DNA from: Acidobacteriota bacterium
GTDB lineage: Bacteria > Acidobacteriota > UBA6911 > JACQSX01
NCBI GenBank assembly: GCA_016211105.1
Contig: JACQSX010000018.1
Span: 1-64,000 of the forward strand
DNA: 64,000 nt
Direction: 5' to 3'
This document shows, in pieces, positions 62,503 through 64,000 of the stretch. Below the pieces are notes generated by a model, which was not told the DNA's origin, made no database searches, and worked only from the letters and a program-made list of their open reading frames with translations. Numbering within the stretch: position 1 is the stretch's first letter; each line of letters starts with the position of its first letter. The translations under genes were made by a program, and so were the position numbers.

Positions 62503-63732
62503 ATGGAAAATTTTCTGGAAATCCAGCGGTACATCAATTTTACCGAACAAGATGTCGCCATCCTGAAGAGGCTCGCTCCGATCATGCAGCCTCATCTGCC
62601 GAAAATGGCGGAGCGTTTTTACTCCGAAATCCCCAAGCACCCTGAAGCGTTTAAGGTTTTCAGAGAGCCTGAGCAAATCGATCGCCTGAGGCGATCGCTC
62701 CAACGTTGGGGCACCGAGCTATTCACGGGCGTTTACGACGAAAAATACGTGCAGCAACGGTATCAAATCGGGCATATCCACGTCCAAATCCACCTGCCAC
62801 AAAAATACGTCATCAGCGCCATGGCATTGGTACGAGAGTATTTTCACCAGGTCATCAACCAGGAGATCGACGACGCGCCCTTCCGAATGCAGGCCAACAT
62901 CAGCATGGACAAGATCCTAGATATCGATCTGAATTTGATGTGCGAGGCCTATTTCAGCACCAGCATGCAGGCTCTTCGGGAAATAAACCAGCAACTGGAG
63001 GAAGCCAACCGGAGGCTACATGAAGCAAGTGAGGTCAAAAGTGAGTTCCTTGCCAGGACCTCCCATGAGCTGCGCACTCCCCTCAGCTCCATCCTCGGTT
63101 TTATTCGTCTCGTGGTGGACGGTGTCTGCCAAACCCGCGAAGAAGAGATGGATCTGCTCAACGATGCCTTCCAGGCTGCAGAACATCTGCTCTCCATTGT
63201 CAACGACCTCTTGGATGTGGCCCGCATTGAGGCGGGCAAGCTCGAAATGCAGCCGCGGCCGTTCGAAGTGCGGCCCATTCTAAGGCAGGTATTTGCCTTG
63301 ACTACCTTGCAAGCCGAACAAAAGTCGGTGCAACTGAAAGATGGCACGGATCCCATAAAATTGCCCAGGGTTTGGGGAGATCCGGAACGCTTCAAACAAG
63401 TATTGATCAACATCATCGGCAATGCCGTCAAATTTACCGACCATGGCCAGGTGATGGTCAGCACACGACTCGATGACGGTTATCTGCAGTTTGAGGTGAA
63501 AGATACCGGAATTGGCATTGCCAAGGAAAAACAGGCAGAATTATTCGAGAAGTTCAAGCAGGTGGACACCTCGCTGACTCGTCGCTACGGAGGCAGCGGC
63601 CTCGGATTGGTCATCAGTAAACATCTGGTGGAACGAATGGGCGGAAAGATCGAGTTGCACAGTGAGGGTTTGGGGTTTGGTACCACCGTTACCTTCACCA
63701 TCCCAATTCATCCTAAGTACCTCGATTCATAA
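62503..63732 (+). CDS. Protoglobin-coupled histidine kinase
   Basis: 409 residues. The N-terminal ~155 are a globin-coupled sensor: RYQIGHIHVQIHL carries the proximal His (about H93), and Y10 is a likely distal residue. Then come a coiled coil, a HisKA domain with H188 (ARTSHELRTPLSS), and HATPase_c (NIIGNAVKFTDHG, DTGIGIAKEKQAELFEKF, GGSGLGLVISKHLVERMGG). It should sense O2, NO or CO through haem. The last residues (KYLDS) and the stop come from a MITE copy. ATG at 62503 follows GGAGATGACGGC. A response regulator follows. Confidence 0.9.
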   Translation: MENFLEIQRYINFTEQDVAILKRLAPIMQPHLPKMAERFYSEIPKHPEAFKVFREPEQIDRLRRSLQRWGTELFTGVYDEKYVQQRYQIGHIHVQIHLPQKYVISAMALVREYFHQVINQEIDDAPFRMQANISMDKILDIDLNLMCEAYFSTSMQALREINQQLEEANRRLHEASEVKSEFLARTSHELRTPLSSILGFIRLVVDGVCQTREEEMDLLNDAFQAAEHLLSIVNDLLDVARIEAGKLEMQPRPFEVRPILRQVFALTTLQAEQKSVQLKDGTDPIKLPRVWGDPERFKQVLINIIGNAVKFTDHGQVMVSTRLDDGYLQFEVKDTGIGIAKEKQAELFEKFKQVDTSLTRRYGGSGLGLVISKHLVERMGGKIELHSEGLGFGTTVTFTIPIHPKYLDS

Positions 63733-63909
63733 ATACGGTGACGTTTGCTGATGGTCCTTACGAGGCGAGATCCAGGAGCGAGGAGGAGGCGATGCAGGGG
63801 ACATCGGCGACAACGAACGACGCCGATACCGCCCGCAATCCCCATCAGCCTGGAGGGTTGCGGCGGGATAGCAACAAACGTCATCGCACCGATGAATCGA
63901 GGTACTAAG
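63713..63909. mobile_element. MITE-like element, second copy, at the 3' end of the globin kinase
   Basis: 197 bp, matching the copy at 8180-8459: left end CTAAGTACCTCGATTCATAAATAC, interior GGCGAGATCCAGGAGCGAGG and GCCTGGAGGGTTGCGGCGGGAT, right end GATGAATCGAGGTACTAAG. It is internally shortened by about 80 bp, and its right end is diverged. The first 20 bases contain the kinase stop codon TAA (63730-63732). No clear target duplication is left. Confidence 0.85.
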
Positions 63910-63911
63910 GC

Positions 63912-64000
63912 ATGACGAAGAAACAAACCATCCTGGTCGTGGAGGACAACGTCCTGATCGTCAAGTTTTACCACATGGCGCTCGGGCGGCAAGGGGGCTA
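63912..64000 (+). CDS. Response regulator receiver domain, cut by the window end
   Basis: 29 residues visible: MTKKQTILVVEDNVLIVKFYH, the first beta-strand and acidic pair of a CheY-like receiver. It follows the globin kinase and the MITE, so is probably the partner regulator of that kinase. The stop is beyond the window. Confidence 0.75.
   Translation, partial: MTKKQTILVVEDNVLIVKFYHMALGRQGG

Overview
The window is about 64 kb of moderately GC-rich bacterial DNA with genes on both strands. The organism looks Gram-negative: it has TonB/ExbD, exported c-type cytochromes, Tat-exported oxidoreductases and Spy-like periplasmic proteins. Gene content and intergenic repeats fit an uncultured soil or subsurface lineage such as Acidobacteriota or a neighbouring phylum. 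That placement is inference; no rRNA gene or other phylogenetic marker is present.

Layout. (1) 1-7.4 kb: a small element with perfect terminal inverted repeats, a DoxX gene, and a complete SUF iron-sulfur operon read leftwards (Rrf2 regulator-sufB-sufC-sufD-sufS-sufU-sufT), with two matching 23-bp dyads at its promoter. (2) 7.5-11 kb: small membrane proteins, an intact 280-bp MITE-like repeat with a 5-bp target duplication, and exbD. (3) 11.1-18.2 kb: an accessory island with a 2.35-kb insertion sequence (19-bp perfect ends, frame-broken transposase), the 3' part of a ClpP/SDH-fold serine protease gene, an AbiE-type toxin-antitoxin pair, an XRE-ImmA/IrrE protease plus PIN-domain pair, the 3' half of a tRNA-Cys, and remnants of a VapBC-like pair. 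(4) 18.3-38.5 kb: metabolic genes: a TonB-type protein, a thioesterase, a HAD phosphatase fused to an archaeal-type CTP-dependent riboflavin kinase, pyruvate phosphate dikinase, a P-type ATPase, a dienelactone hydrolase, an anaerobic sulfatase-maturase-type radical SAM protein, a PatZ-like acyl-CoA synthetase/acetyltransferase, a tandem USP, leucine dehydrogenase, and a HAD-P-loop ATPase fusion. (5) 38.5-64 kb: a respiratory block. A leftward operon encodes a type II DMSO-reductase-family enzyme: gamma subunit with two haem-c sites, Tat-exported molybdenum subunit, a small unknown protein, four-cluster Fe-S subunit, TorD chaperone, an HELMH putative metalloprotein and an Rrf2 regulator. Around it lie hemG, a ccmF-ccmH fusion, a NosR/NapH-like polyferredoxin, a radical SAM/SPASM protein, the Ric Fe-S repair protein, an NtrC-type two-component system and a protoglobin-coupled histidine kinase.

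How it works together. The right half reads as machinery for extracytoplasmic molybdenum-enzyme respiration on oxidised or reduced nitrogen (or a related oxyanion), with haem and cytochrome supply, nitrosative-stress repair (Ric) and gas sensing (protoglobin). At least five good -24/-12 (sigma-54) promoter matches (34.7, 36.7, 38.5, 48.6, 62.0 kb) and one weaker minus-strand match (56.7 kb) lie upstream of genes in and next to this block, and an NtrC-family activator is encoded inside it. This suggests one local sigma-54 regulon. The substrate of the molybdenum enzyme cannot be fixed from sequence alone.

Four copies or remnants of one repeat family (8.2, 24.1, 29.5, 63.7 kb) are scattered through the window. 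Two of them form the last codons and the stop codon of the host gene.
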